From NCBI GenBank assembly GCA_946186915.1, contig CAMHOY010000009.1, positions 1-64,000 of the forward strand: a stretch of DNA of 64,000 nt, written 5' to 3'. The notes under the pieces are model-generated. The model was not told where the DNA came from. It saw nothing but the letters and a program-made list of their open reading frames with translations, and searched no databases. Of the stretch, positions 1 through 8,385 are shown one piece after another; position 1 is the stretch's first letter; every line of letters begins with the position of its first letter. This DNA comes from an uncultured Bacteroidales bacterium (GTDB lineage: Bacteria > Bacteroidota > Bacteroidia > Bacteroidales > Paludibacteraceae). Position numbers and translations under genes: made by a program.

Positions 1-423
1 GTGATGTTCGGTAACCCCGAAACCACTACCGGTGGTAACGCCCTCAAGTTCTACGCTTCCGTTCGCCTGGATATCCGCCGCACGGGACAGATCAAGGACG
101 GAGAGACTATCAAAGGTAACCAAGTGCGCGTAAAAGTAGTGAAGAACAAAGTGGCTCCTCCGTTCAAGAAAGCGGAGTTCGACCTCATGTTCAACGAAGG
201 TATCTCCCGCGTAGGTGAGATCCTGGACTTTGCAGTGGCTACCGAACTGATCAAGAAGAGCGGTTCGTTCTTCAGTTATGGAGATACCAAACTCGGTCAA
301 GGACGTGACAACGTGAAAGCAGTGCTGGCTGACAACCCTGATCTATGCGATGAACTCGAGACTAAGGTTACCGAGAAAGTGAAAGAACTGGGTCTGGAAG
401 TCGTATTGTCCAAGATCGGTTAA
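1..423 (+). CDS. recA: RecA recombinase, C-terminal part (5' truncated by window)
   Basis: This is the last 140 codons of RecA, the ATP-dependent strand-exchange protein that also triggers LexA-type SOS cleavage. The reading frame enters from outside the window, so the GTG at base 1 is an internal valine codon and not a start. The segment [21 protein letters not shown] is the RecA core around the DNA-binding loop 2 region ([10 protein letters not shown]), followed by [10 protein letters not shown] and the C-terminal domain with [11 protein letters not shown] and a charged tail. Full-length RecA is about 345 residues, so roughly 60 percent is missing to the left. The stop at 421-423 lies 6 bp before the next start, which suggests co-transcription with the dehydrogenase. 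The identification is very secure. Confidence 0.97.
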   Translation: MMFGNPETTTGGNALKFYASVRLDIRRTGQIKDGETIKGNQVRVKVVKNKVAPPFKKAEFDLMFNEGISRVGEILDFAVATELIKKSGSFFSYGDTKLGQGRDNVKAVLADNPDLCDELETKVTEKVKELGLEVVLSKIG

Positions 424-429
424 TACTTA

Positions 430-1953
430 ATGGCTACCAGCCAATACATATTATCCCCGCGTGAGGCACACGAAGCGGAGCAACAATGGCGGGTAGTGAA
501 ACGTTCAGTAGATGCACGGCAGCGGGAGTTGCGCGTGCATCTTACTGTATTAACGGACGACGAAGGCCGTCCTATCGCGAAGGATGCACCTATCCCACTC
601 TACGAGCCACCCACCTTCCAAGACGTACATAAGGCTGTGCGCTCGGCCATCATCATCGGTGCAGGTCCAGCAGGATTATTCGCCGCGCTGACGTTGCTGG
701 AGCACGGCATCAAACCCATCCTCTACGAACGCGGAAAGGAAGTCAGCGAACGAAAGAAAGATATCGCATTGCTCAACAGGAACGAAGGACTTAATCCCGA
801 GTCGAACTACTGTTTCGGCGAAGGCGGGGCAGGTACCTTCTCCGACGGAAAACTCTTCTCGCGGTCCAAGAAACGCGGAAACATGCAGCGGGTGATGGAA
901 CTCTTCCATTATTTCGGAGCCCCTGATACGGTGCTTTATGAGGCGCACGCGCACATCGGTAGCGACAAGTTGCCTACGATCATCAAAAACATGCGCGAAT
1001 GTATTATTCAGCACGGCGGAGAGATGCATTTTGAGACAAAAATCGACTCCCTCTCTCAACTCTCAACTCTAAACTCTAAACCTATCACGCCAGTGATATT
1101 GGCCATCGGACACTCTGCCCACGACACCTATCGGATGTTAGCGGCAGAAGGAGTGGCTCTCGAAACCAAAGGTTTTGCGATGGGCGTGCGAGCAGAACAT
1201 CCGCAATCGCTCATCAACCAATTGATGTATTTTAAGGGTCGAAGTATCGATATCTCGGGATCCCAATATACCGAAACCATCTCCTATGTCGGCAACGCTT
1301 CGTACTCGTTAGTGACGCAAGTCGATGGTCGTGGGGTCTATTCGTTCTGTATGTGTCCCGGCGGGCACATCGTTCCTGCGGGAAGCACACCGGAGACTTG
1401 CGTGGTGAACGGGATGAGTGCGAGTCATCGTAACTCCCCTTTCGCAAACAGCGGCATGGTGGTCCAGATCAATCCGGAAGATATAGAGGGAAACGATCCG
1501 CTCAAAGGGCTTCTTTATCAAGAAGAACTTGAGCGTCTCGCTTTCCAGCAATCAGCCATCAGCAGTCAGCCATCAGCCGCACCGGCGCAACGCTTGCGGG
1601 ATTTCGTGGAAGGCAAAGCGAGCAAGGATCTGCCGAAATGCAGTTACTTACCCGGTATTGTACCGAGTCGTCTTGACCAATGGTTGCCGGCGCACATAGG
1701 TCACCGGCTGCAACAGGGTTTTCGGGACTTCGAACGCAAGTACCCGGGGTTCATGACAAACGAGGCGGTGATAGTAGGCGTAGAGAGTCGCAGCAGCAGT
1801 GCCATACGTATTCCACGCGATCCCGAGACGCTACAATCCGTCTCCACTCCCCTGCTCTACCCTTGTGGCGAAGGAGCAGGCTATGCCGGTGGCATCACCA
1901 GTTCCGCACTCGATGGCATCAACGCGGCATTGAAGATCGCCGATTTGGCATGA
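430..1953 (+). CDS. FAD-dependent dehydrogenase (NAD(FAD)-utilising, GidA/HI0933-like fold)
   Basis: The 507-residue protein carries a Rossmann dinucleotide-binding motif (IIIGAGPAGLFAALTLLEHG, about residues 76-95) and a C-terminal FAD-contacting segment (PCGEGAGYAGGITSSALDGI, near 480-500), the layout of the widely conserved NAD(FAD)-utilising dehydrogenases of unknown substrate. No signal peptide is visible, so it should be cytosolic. It starts 6 bp after recA and probably shares its transcript. Two places in the chain are unusual: residues about 208-217 and 373-383 are encoded by perfect or near-perfect 7-bp tandem repeats, giving low-complexity Ser/Gln/Leu-rich stretches (SQLSTLNSKP and QQSAISSQPS) that look inserted in loops. 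The family assignment is secure; the physiological reaction is unknown. Confidence 0.88.
   Translation: MATSQYILSPREAHEAEQQWRVVKRSVDARQRELRVHLTVLTDDEGRPIAKDAPIPLYEPPTFQDVHKAVRSAIIIGAGPAGLFAALTLLEHGIKPILYERGKEVSERKKDIALLNRNEGLNPESNYCFGEGGAGTFSDGKLFSRSKKRGNMQRVMELFHYFGAPDTVLYEAHAHIGSDKLPTIIKNMRECIIQHGGEMHFETKIDSLSQLSTLNSKPITPVILAIGHSAHDTYRMLAAEGVALETKGFAMGVRAEHPQSLINQLMYFKGRSIDISGSQYTETISYVGNASYSLVTQVDGRGVYSFCMCPGGHIVPAGSTPETCVVNGMSASHRNSPFANSGMVVQINPEDIEGNDPLKGLLYQEELERLAFQQSAISSQPSAAPAQRLRDFVEGKASKDLPKCSYLPGIVPSRLDQWLPAHIGHRLQQGFRDFERKYPGFMTNEAVIVGVESRSSSAIRIPRDPETLQSVSTPLLYPCGEGAGYAGGITSSALDGINAALKIADLA
1053..1080. repeat. 7-bp tandem repeat, 4 units, inside the dehydrogenase gene
   Basis: Four consecutive heptamers are seen: CTCTCAA, CTCTCAA, CTCTAAA, CTCTAAA. 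They encode the SQLSTLNSKP segment. Because 7 is not a multiple of 3, the array passes through all three frames without creating a stop. Confidence 0.85.
1550..1577. repeat. 7-bp tandem repeat, 4 units, second array in the dehydrogenase gene
   Basis: The four heptamers are AATCAGC, CATCAGC, AGTCAGC and CATCAGC, sharing the TCAGC core. They encode the Ser/Gln-rich stretch near residues 373-383. Confidence 0.85.
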
Positions 1954-1964
1954 TTATTGCACCT

Positions 1965-2000
1965 AGATAGACTAGTGAGACTAGTAAGATTAGATAGACT
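1965..2000. repeat. 9-bp tandem repeat, 4 units, between dehydrogenase and polygalacturonase genes
   Basis: Units are AGATAGACT, AGTGAGACT, AGTAAGATT and AGATAGACT. The array fills most of the gap between the stop of the dehydrogenase gene and the ATG at 2026, and so lies in the leader of the GH28 gene. Confidence 0.8.
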
Positions 2001-2025
2001 AGAAAACAACAAAATAACACCTATC

Positions 2026-3519
2026 ATGAAAAAAATTCTACTCTCCGCCCTGATGCTGGGCGCGGCGCTGAGCCTCAGCGCACAAAGCAAGTACGACAAG
2101 TACTATGTTGATCTGCCGATTGAGATCGAGCACGTGCAGGAAGTGAAGTTCCCTGCTACCTCTGTGAACATCGCCCAGTTTGGTGCTGTGCCGGACGGTA
2201 AAACCGATTGTTCTGAGGCTTTCGCGGCAGCGATTAAGGAACTAAGTGACAAAGGAGGCGGACACGTCATTGTGCCGCGTGGTGTTTGGAAGACCGGTCC
2301 GATTACCCTGAAGAGCAATATCGACCTTCATCTCTCGAAGGGGGCAACCATTCTCTTTAGCGAGAATCGCGAACTGTATGTGCAGAAAGGCAATCCGCGC
2401 GACGGCAGCCAGAAATGCATCGCGTTCATTTATGCATCCAAATGCGAGAATGTCGGTATCACCGGTAAGGGAGTGATTGACGGCCAGGGATTCATCTGGC
2501 GTCCGATCAAGGAGAAGAAAGTGGTACGTGATGGCGGATTGAAGGATGTATGGGACGAGGCGTTGGCGCTGGGCGGCACACTCAAGCCGGACGATAAGAC
2601 CTATCGTATCTGGTATCCGTTCAATCTCAATCCGGAACTGGGTATTCCTAATATCGCCGCTACGCCGGAGGCACAAAGTAATATGCGTCCGACCTTGGTC
2701 AGCATCATTGATTCGAAGAACGTAGTGGTTGAAGGTGTGACGATTCGGAACAGTCCTAAACTGCACCTCGTACCATCGCGTATCCAGAACCTGATTATTG
2801 AGAATGTGACGATTGATTGCCCGTGGTGGGCACAGAACGGCGATGCCATCGATCCGGGCAACGTACAGGTGGCGCTTATTGCCGGATGTAAGGTAAACTG
2901 CGGCGATGACGGTCTGTGTATGAAAGGCGGCGCGGGTCAGAAAGGTGTAGATGCCGGTCCGCAACGCGATTTCTTGATTTGCAATGACACGGTCTATCGT
3001 GCGCACGGCGGTTTTGTCATCGGTTCGGAATACAGCGGCGGCATGCAGCGTATCATCGTGAAGGATTGTGTATTCGACGGCACGGATACCGGTTGCCGTT
3101 TCAAGTCGGCGCCGGGTCGAGGCGGTTGGTGCGAAGATATCTACTGCATCAATATCGTGATGAAGAATATTCGTGAGGCGGACTTCTTCTTTGAGTCTGG
3201 TTATGCAGATCGTGCAGCAGGTGGTCGCGGTGCGACAGACAATGACGATAAGAGTAAGTTCTTCCCCGAGTGGAGCAATATCACGTTCCGCAATATCACC
3301 TGCGTCAATTCCCGCAAGGCTGTAGATATTACCGGTCTGAAGGGCCTACCGGTTCACGACATCCTTTTCGACGGCATTAGTTGGTACGGTACACGCGAAG
3401 GAATGAGTATCGACAATGCCGAGAAGATCACCTTCCAAAACTGCACCATGAGTCCGCAGAGAGAGAATACGATTAAGCGTAGTAAGGACCTTAAATGGAA
3501 CGGTACACCGCTGGAGTAA
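2026..3519 (+). CDS. Glycoside hydrolase family 28 polygalacturonase-like enzyme, secreted
   Basis: GH28 enzymes hydrolyse alpha-1,4-galacturonic acid linkages in pectin with inversion. I chose the ATG at 2026 (497 residues) because it begins a good signal peptide (MKKILLSALMLGAALSLSAQ); the frame is open further upstream only through a repeat array. After cleavage comes the parallel beta-helix domain: NIAQFGAVPDGKTDCSEAF is the typical N-terminal strand, and the catalytic region shows NGDAIDPGN, then CGDDGLCMKGG with the paired aspartates, then HGGFVIGSE. It lies next to, but opposite in direction from, a SusC/SusD/pectate lyase operon, so a role in pectin or rhamnogalacturonan breakdown in the periplasm or at the surface fits. 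The exact substrate cannot be read from the sequence. Confidence 0.92.
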   Translation: MKKILLSALMLGAALSLSAQSKYDKYYVDLPIEIEHVQEVKFPATSVNIAQFGAVPDGKTDCSEAFAAAIKELSDKGGGHVIVPRGVWKTGPITLKSNIDLHLSKGATILFSENRELYVQKGNPRDGSQKCIAFIYASKCENVGITGKGVIDGQGFIWRPIKEKKVVRDGGLKDVWDEALALGGTLKPDDKTYRIWYPFNLNPELGIPNIAATPEAQSNMRPTLVSIIDSKNVVVEGVTIRNSPKLHLVPSRIQNLIIENVTIDCPWWAQNGDAIDPGNVQVALIAGCKVNCGDDGLCMKGGAGQKGVDAGPQRDFLICNDTVYRAHGGFVIGSEYSGGMQRIIVKDCVFDGTDTGCRFKSAPGRGGWCEDIYCINIVMKNIREADFFFESGYADRAAGGRGATDNDDKSKFFPEWSNITFRNITCVNSRKAVDITGLKGLPVHDILFDGISWYGTREGMSIDNAEKITFQNCTMSPQRENTIKRSKDLKWNGTPLE

Positions 3520-3559
3520 GGGAAGACGTTAGGCTGACGTTAGAGTGATCTAGGACTAA

Positions 3560-3603
3560 GCAGCCTTTGAGCACCCTTTCAGCACCCATTGAGCACCCTT
3601 TGG
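3560..3603. repeat. 11-bp tandem repeat, 4 units
   Basis: Units are GCAGCCTTTGA, GCACCCTTTCA, GCACCCATTGA and GCACCCTTTGG, in the short gap between two convergent genes. Confidence 0.85.
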
Positions 3604-3647
3604 GATTAGGTGGAAACCAAGTGGAACAAAGGAAAATATCAGCAACA

Positions 3648-3677
3648 AAAATAGGCTCGCACGCGCGAGCCTATTTT
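3648..3677. terminator. Bidirectional intrinsic terminator between convergent genes
   Basis: There is a perfect 13-bp stem (AAAATAGGCTCGC with GCGAGCCTATTTT) and a 4-nt loop (ACGC). T-rich flanks lie on both sides, so it can end the GH28 transcript on the plus strand and the secreted-protein transcript on the minus strand. Confidence 0.85.
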
Positions 3678-3702
3678 GTTTTAAGTTGTAGTTCTTCTCA
3701 GA

Positions 3703-4824
3703 TTAGAGAGCGATCTCAGCACCAAGGAGGTTGAAGAAGCGGTCACCCTTCTTAACAACTACTTGACCGTTGTGGATGAACTTAACAGCTTTGGTAGTCT
3801 CCTCGAAGATGTTCTCTACACCTTGAGCAGCAGCCGGCTGAATAGCTTGGAATTTCGGCTTGGTAGAAACGGTCTTCAGAACGATACCGTCTTTCGTTGC
3901 GGTCAGAATATTCTCACCTGCTACAAAATCCTGAGATGCGCCGTCAACCAACACACCTGCGCAAGCCTCTGTAAGTAAGATACGAACTTTCTCACCTGCC
4001 TTAGCCGGGATGCGAATCTCGCGATCCTTACCGTTCGGCTGGATGTATGTACCATAGGTCTTGTAGGCTATTGCGTTATCATTAGAATTCTTGTAAGCGA
4101 ATACTACGCCACCCATGCTGAATGTACCTTCTACGCCACCAGTCACACATTTGATCTCAAATTTCGGATTTTCCGGATCAAAACTGCTTGCTTCTGCAAC
4201 TTCGATATTATCCTTGTTCTGAATCAAACCGTTTTGAATCTGCTTGCCAAGGTGCTCACTTTCAGCAGAGAAACCATCGAAGGAACCGGATACCGGATCA
4301 ACTCCGCCACCGCCGCCTTCGCCGCCTTCAGCAGGAAGGATAGCCATGATTTTCGGCTTGGTAGAAACGGTCTTCAAAACAATACCGCTGGCAGAACCTG
4401 CCAGAATATTCTCACCAGCTACGAGGTCTTTCGACTCACCATTAACCAATACACCTGCGCAATCTTCAACCAAAACAACTTTTGCGCTCTCTCCTGCGCC
4501 TGCAGGGATACGAATTTCACGATCCTTACCGTTCGGCTGGATGTAAGTTCCGAAGGTCTTGTAAGCGGTTGCGCCATCTGCAGAGTTGGTGTAAGCGAAT
4601 TGAACGCCACCAAACTTGAACGATCCCTCCGTACCACCGGTAACGAGGTTTACGCTGTACTTGCCTTCAGAAGTTTGGTCGAATACAACGTTTACGAGCT
4701 CTTTTGCCAAACCGCCTGCGATTTGCTCGCCAAGATTCGAACCAGCGTCAAAGCCGGTAAACGAAGCTGCATTCATACTCAGAGCTGCTACTGCAGCTGC
4801 TGCAAAGAGGAAAAATTTCTTCAT
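3703..4824 (-). CDS. Secreted protein with two copies of one domain and a short C-terminal tail
   Basis: The 373-residue product starts with a signal peptide (MKKFFLFAAAAVAALSMNA). Two homologous domains follow, about residues 20-165 and 180-330, joined by a Gly/Glu-rich linker (EGGEGGGGGVDP). Both copies open with SF-GF and contain VTGG-EG-F--GGV-FAY, then YIQPNGKDREIRIPA, then CAGVLV-G and GIVLKTVSTKPK, so this is an internal duplication. The last 37 residues (VENIFEETTKAVKFIHNGQV... to GAEIAL) resemble the tails of three other secreted proteins in this window, probably a surface-sorting or anchoring signal. It lies between a GH28 gene and a pectate lyase, which suggests a carbohydrate-binding or surface role. 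I do not recognise the domain as a named family. Confidence 0.75.
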   Translation of the reverse strand: MKKFFLFAAAAVAALSMNAASFTGFDAGSNLGEQIAGGLAKELVNVVFDQTSEGKYSVNLVTGGTEGSFKFGGVQFAYTNSADGATAYKTFGTYIQPNGKDREIRIPAGAGESAKVVLVEDCAGVLVNGESKDLVAGENILAGSASGIVLKTVSTKPKIMAILPAEGGEGGGGGVDPVSGSFDGFSAESEHLGKQIQNGLIQNKDNIEVAEASSFDPENPKFEIKCVTGGVEGTFSMGGVVFAYKNSNDNAIAYKTYGTYIQPNGKDREIRIPAKAGEKVRILLTEACAGVLVDGASQDFVAGENILTATKDGIVLKTVSTKPKFQAIQPAAAQGVENIFEETTKAVKFIHNGQVVVKKGDRFFNLLGAEIAL

Positions 4825-4886
4825 AATGCTTTTGATTTTAAATTGTTAATATTTGGGTTAATTGTTTTGCTTTTACAAATACGCCG

Positions 4887-4894
4887 CAAAATTA
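4887..4894 (-). promoter_or_regulatory. Bacteroidetes-type -7 element (TAATTTTG) for the duplicated-domain protein
   Basis: The -7 element TAATTTTG is read on the minus strand. The -33 position has TTA rather than TTG. A 9-bp hairpin (CTACATTTT with AAAATGTAG, 4918-4940) lies just upstream, between this promoter and the pectate lyase stop. Confidence 0.55.
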
Positions 4895-4964
4895 CTACAT
4901 TTTTTTTATATGTCTAACTACATTTTGCTGAAAAATGTAGATTTTTTGACGTTTTGTATATACC

Positions 4965-6416
4965 TTAATATAAATGTGCTACGATATCATTCAGATATAC
5001 CTCCAAATTGAGGTAGGGCTTGCTCAATGTAGTAGCCCTGGCATCTTTCGGGTCCTCGGGATCTAAGCCGTGCAATGTCTCCCATTCGTTTGGGATACCG
5101 TCTTTGTCGGTATCTAATGAGAAGTCTTTTGTTCCCGTATATTCCGGCCATCCGCCTACATCTGCGGGAGTGTCAATTAGTCCACCTGTAGAGCCGTTGG
5201 AACCGGAATAGGTATAAGTCCCTTTTTGTACTTCATCTACTATTCGTGCATCGACGGCATCGCGTTTGAGCGAGCATCCTACTTTCGCTAACACAGCGTC
5301 ATAAGCCTTTTGCGCCGTTTGCTCCTTTGTCATACAATAATCAAAAGAGAAACGCAACGTGGATTTACATTGCTCTTTTTTACTGCTCTCATCCGGGTAC
5401 ACACCGGACCAGTTATCTGCCGTTACGGCTGATGAGCCATACATGGTATTATTAACCACATAGAACTTACCAGGAACAACACTGCTCCCGCAGTTACCGC
5501 ATTTGGTAGTCGGATTCAACAATCGCGCCTTGACTCCAGATTTCGTAGCCGGGCCCGGCTTGTAATAATTTGCGATGAAGTTATATTGTCTCTGGTTGCC
5601 GGAAGATTTTCTGGACTCTCCACCATAAGCAGAGTTTCCACCCCAGTTATAGACTACATTGTTGATAAAATCAGTGGGGCCTACATTTGCTTCGGTCACA
5701 TAATCATGGTCGAAACGCGGCATACGACTGCTGTGATGCGCGAGCAGATTATGGTGGAATGACGTGTTCTTACCGCCCCAAATGCCTGCATAGCCGTGAG
5801 CACCTTTTGCATGAACGGAGTTGTTAAGCGACTCGGATACGATGCAATATTGCACAGTTGCATTCTCCACGCCATAGATTGAGAGACATTCGTCCGTACT
5901 CCACGAGCAGGAACAATGGTCGACAATGATATTGCTATGCCCCTTTTCTATCGTTAATGCATCTGCCTCCCGACCATTCAAATCCCCCATACGGAAACGT
6001 AAAAAACGTATAATTACATTGTTGGCACGTACAATAAGCGGGTAGCCGGAGAGACAAATACCATCACCGGGAGCTGATTGTCCTAAAATTGTTACACTAC
6101 CGGAGCGAATAGACAAATCTCCTTTCAGGTCAATTCGTCCGGCTACATTAAAAACAATAATCCGTTTCCCTGTAGTCTGAATTCCATAGCGAAGTGTACC
6201 TATCTTTGGGTCCACTATATCGTCCTCAAGCGAGGTAACCACATATATGTTCCCACCCTGTCCGCCTGTTGTATAACGACCACCTCCATCTGCTCCCGGG
6301 AAGGCGATTACCTTTCCGGCAGGAGGAGTTGGTCCATCCCCGGAATCTTGGCATGTTACCAAGATTCCAGGGACGAATACCAGTAAGAACAGAATTTTTC
6401 TAATATCCGTAGTCAT
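4965..6416 (-). CDS. Pectate lyase family 1 lipoprotein
   Basis: PL1 enzymes cleave de-esterified polygalacturonate by calcium-dependent beta-elimination. The 483-residue product has a hydrophobic N terminus ending in a lipobox-like LVTC (Cys near residue 22), so surface or periplasmic lipidation is likely. The beta-helix body shows the family hallmarks: AFPGADGGGRYTTGG near the start, NIIVDHCSCSWSTDE (the DH of the vWiDH motif) and HHNLLAHHSSRMPRFD with the Arg-Met-Pro-Arg segment. The C terminus contains DTDKDGIPNEWE, a calcium-binding thrombospondin-3-like repeat. The start overlaps the end of the SusD gene by 17 bp, so the two are co-translated in a SusC-SusD-lyase operon. It probably produces oligogalacturonides for import by the adjacent SusCD pair. 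Confidence 0.93.
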   Translation of the reverse strand: MTTDIRKILFLLVFVPGILVTCQDSGDGPTPPAGKVIAFPGADGGGRYTTGGQGGNIYVVTSLEDDIVDPKIGTLRYGIQTTGKRIIVFNVAGRIDLKGDLSIRSGSVTILGQSAPGDGICLSGYPLIVRANNVIIRFLRFRMGDLNGREADALTIEKGHSNIIVDHCSCSWSTDECLSIYGVENATVQYCIVSESLNNSVHAKGAHGYAGIWGGKNTSFHHNLLAHHSSRMPRFDHDYVTEANVGPTDFINNVVYNWGGNSAYGGESRKSSGNQRQYNFIANYYKPGPATKSGVKARLLNPTTKCGNCGSSVVPGKFYVVNNTMYGSSAVTADNWSGVYPDESSKKEQCKSTLRFSFDYCMTKEQTAQKAYDAVLAKVGCSLKRDAVDARIVDEVQKGTYTYSGSNGSTGGLIDTPADVGGWPEYTGTKDFSLDTDKDGIPNEWETLHGLDPEDPKDARATTLSKPYLNLEVYLNDIVAHLY

Positions 6417-8364
6417 TATAGAGGTTGAAGTTTGCGCCTAAGATGATATTAAAGATGGGCCAATATTGGCGTGCCTCCAATTGTTCTTTTGTCAATTCTG
6501 CATCAAAGATACGATGACCGTACTTTGCTTTCATGCTGGCAGCAGGAGCCCCATTGCTAATATAGGCATCGCTCTTCACCCATCCTCCGGTTTCGCTACC
6601 ATCAACATATCCGTCAGGTACGCCATTCTCGCCCAGCTGGAGGCCATATATCTGCTCTATGCGATAAGCGGTAGAGCCATCCTTGGTTACCTCTGTCGTA
6701 GGAGCGTATTTCACATAGATAGCATCCGATAATTTGCCTTCATACGGAGTTCCGGTAAAATCAATCTTACCATTGGTCACATGTGTGAAGTTTGCGATGT
6801 CTTCTTGGGCAGCCCATAACTTATCAGCGAATACGCCCCACCGCATCAAGTCATATTTACGGATAAATTCGCCACCGAACTCCCATGCACGCTCTTGCAT
6901 CATGTTCTCCATTGTCAATGGCTTGGAAGGCAGACCTGCACGCGCACGTACCTTATCAAATAGCGATTGCGCCCCAAGATTATCCGGTCGCGTCGGTTTT
7001 ACTCCGCATACACTACCGATAGCAGCCTCAGCGTACATCAGCAGCACATCAGCAAAACGCATCTGCGGGATATTGATACCATCCTCGTCTCCGGCTGTTG
7101 TAAAGATCATCCATTCCTGACGATACTTACCGAAGTAGTTCTTAACAATCTTTTCCGGACTTTGGTAAAGCACGCTGCCGGATGTTCCTTCAATCTTGGA
7201 ATCAGCGTCATACGCCCATTCTCCCGGACTCAAAGTAACCCATTTGCGTTTATCCCCCTGTTCAAAGGAGAAGATATAGGAAGGAGTAGCTACAATCTTC
7301 GCATTGGATTTCGAAGAGGTGGTCATTCCTTTGAGTAAGTTCGAAGCTATTGCGGTCTTGTTTACATAAGCACCCATACGGTTCATGAACTGGCCGCGGG
7401 TTCCGTCAGCAAACGGTACCTCCCAAAGACTCTCGGATTGATTGTAATCCGTTACGCTGGCGGAAACGGCTTTGAAGACATCTTGATAGTTGTCCAGCAG
7501 TTTGGAATAGCCGTCGGCATTGATCACTTCTTCGCATGCCCACATGGCTTCGTTCAGCAACTCTATGCGTTTGTTCTCGTCCACGTTGAAATCCACTTTC
7601 CATGAACTTCCCTGTGCCATCTGCAAAGGACGCAATGCCTTGCCTGCATACACCAGGTCGATACGCGCCAAGAGACCCAAAGCGAACTCACGGTTCATAC
7701 GTTCCACCGTTGCTTTCTTGATTAGCGTAGGTACGGTACCCGGACATTCAGCGGCATTCGGCATCAGTTGTGCTGCATGTTTCAAATCGACACGCAGTTT
7801 CTCGAATACGAGATTGCGGTCCACTTTCTTCGGATAAATAGACGCATCCGTTCCGTCCATCGGGGAGAACATATACGGGATATCACCCCATAATTTGAGC
7901 ATCTCATAAGTCATCCATGCGCGAAGTGTCAACGCCTCACCGTAGAGATAGCGGAAGGTGGCTTTCGTGGTATCCGAACCATGTTCAATACCGTTGATAG
8001 CCACATTGGCACGCTCAATGCCGACAGTCAAATACGCCCAGGGATTCTTGTCCTTCACGTTCAAATCCGCATGTCCTGCGCTTGTCATCGAATAGACCGC
8101 AAAGTCCGGCGTAGCTGATGAACTACTTGGAGCATAGAATTCGATGTCGGTTCCGGGCATTACCCACGGACCACCTAAACGTGAACGATAGGAGTTCTGC
8201 TCGCCCAAAATAGCATATATTCCTGCTATCACTTGCTCAGTCTGCTCATCGGAAGCAAAAATCTGAGAGTCCATAGAAGAGGGCGAGTTGTTGGAAAAGA
8301 AATTATCACAACCGGTGCAAAGCACTGCCACGCCCATCAAAATATAACTAAAATACTTTTTCAT
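6400..8364 (-). CDS. SusD/RagB-family nutrient-binding outer-membrane lipoprotein
   Basis: SusD-like proteins form the lid over a SusC barrel and capture oligosaccharides at the cell surface. The 654-residue product starts with a lipoprotein signal (MKKYFSYILMGVAVLCTGCDN; Cys at residue 19). It has the usual helical TPR-like regions and the C-terminal RagB segment with MRFADVLLMYAEAAIG, then LFDKVRARAGLP, then ERAWEFGGEFIRKYDLMRWG. It lies 21 bp downstream of the susC-like gene and overlaps the lyase gene, so all three are one operon. Given its pectinase neighbours, the ligand is probably a pectic oligosaccharide; this is inferred from context only. Confidence 0.95.
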   Translation of the reverse strand: MKKYFSYILMGVAVLCTGCDNFFSNNSPSSMDSQIFASDEQTEQVIAGIYAILGEQNSYRSRLGGPWVMPGTDIEFYAPSSSSATPDFAVYSMTSAGHADLNVKDKNPWAYLTVGIERANVAINGIEHGSDTTKATFRYLYGEALTLRAWMTYEMLKLWGDIPYMFSPMDGTDASIYPKKVDRNLVFEKLRVDLKHAAQLMPNAAECPGTVPTLIKKATVERMNREFALGLLARIDLVYAGKALRPLQMAQGSSWKVDFNVDENKRIELLNEAMWACEEVINADGYSKLLDNYQDVFKAVSASVTDYNQSESLWEVPFADGTRGQFMNRMGAYVNKTAIASNLLKGMTTSSKSNAKIVATPSYIFSFEQGDKRKWVTLSPGEWAYDADSKIEGTSGSVLYQSPEKIVKNYFGKYRQEWMIFTTAGDEDGINIPQMRFADVLLMYAEAAIGSVCGVKPTRPDNLGAQSLFDKVRARAGLPSKPLTMENMMQERAWEFGGEFIRKYDLMRWGVFADKLWAAQEDIANFTHVTNGKIDFTGTPYEGKLSDAIYVKYAPTTEVTKDGSTAYRIEQIYGLQLGENGVPDGYVDGSETGGWVKSDAYISNGAPAASMKAKYGHRIFDAELTKEQLEARQYWPIFNIILGANFNLYNDYGY

Positions 8365-8385
8365 ATCTGTATAATTTTTTACGAT

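Noticed and set aside
1..3. GTG at base 1 as a start codon
   Set aside because: The protein is RecA cut by the window edge; this codon is an internal valine.
4234..4917. 227-residue plus-strand frame
   Set aside because: It is the complement of the duplicated-domain secreted protein and its promoter, with no features of its own.
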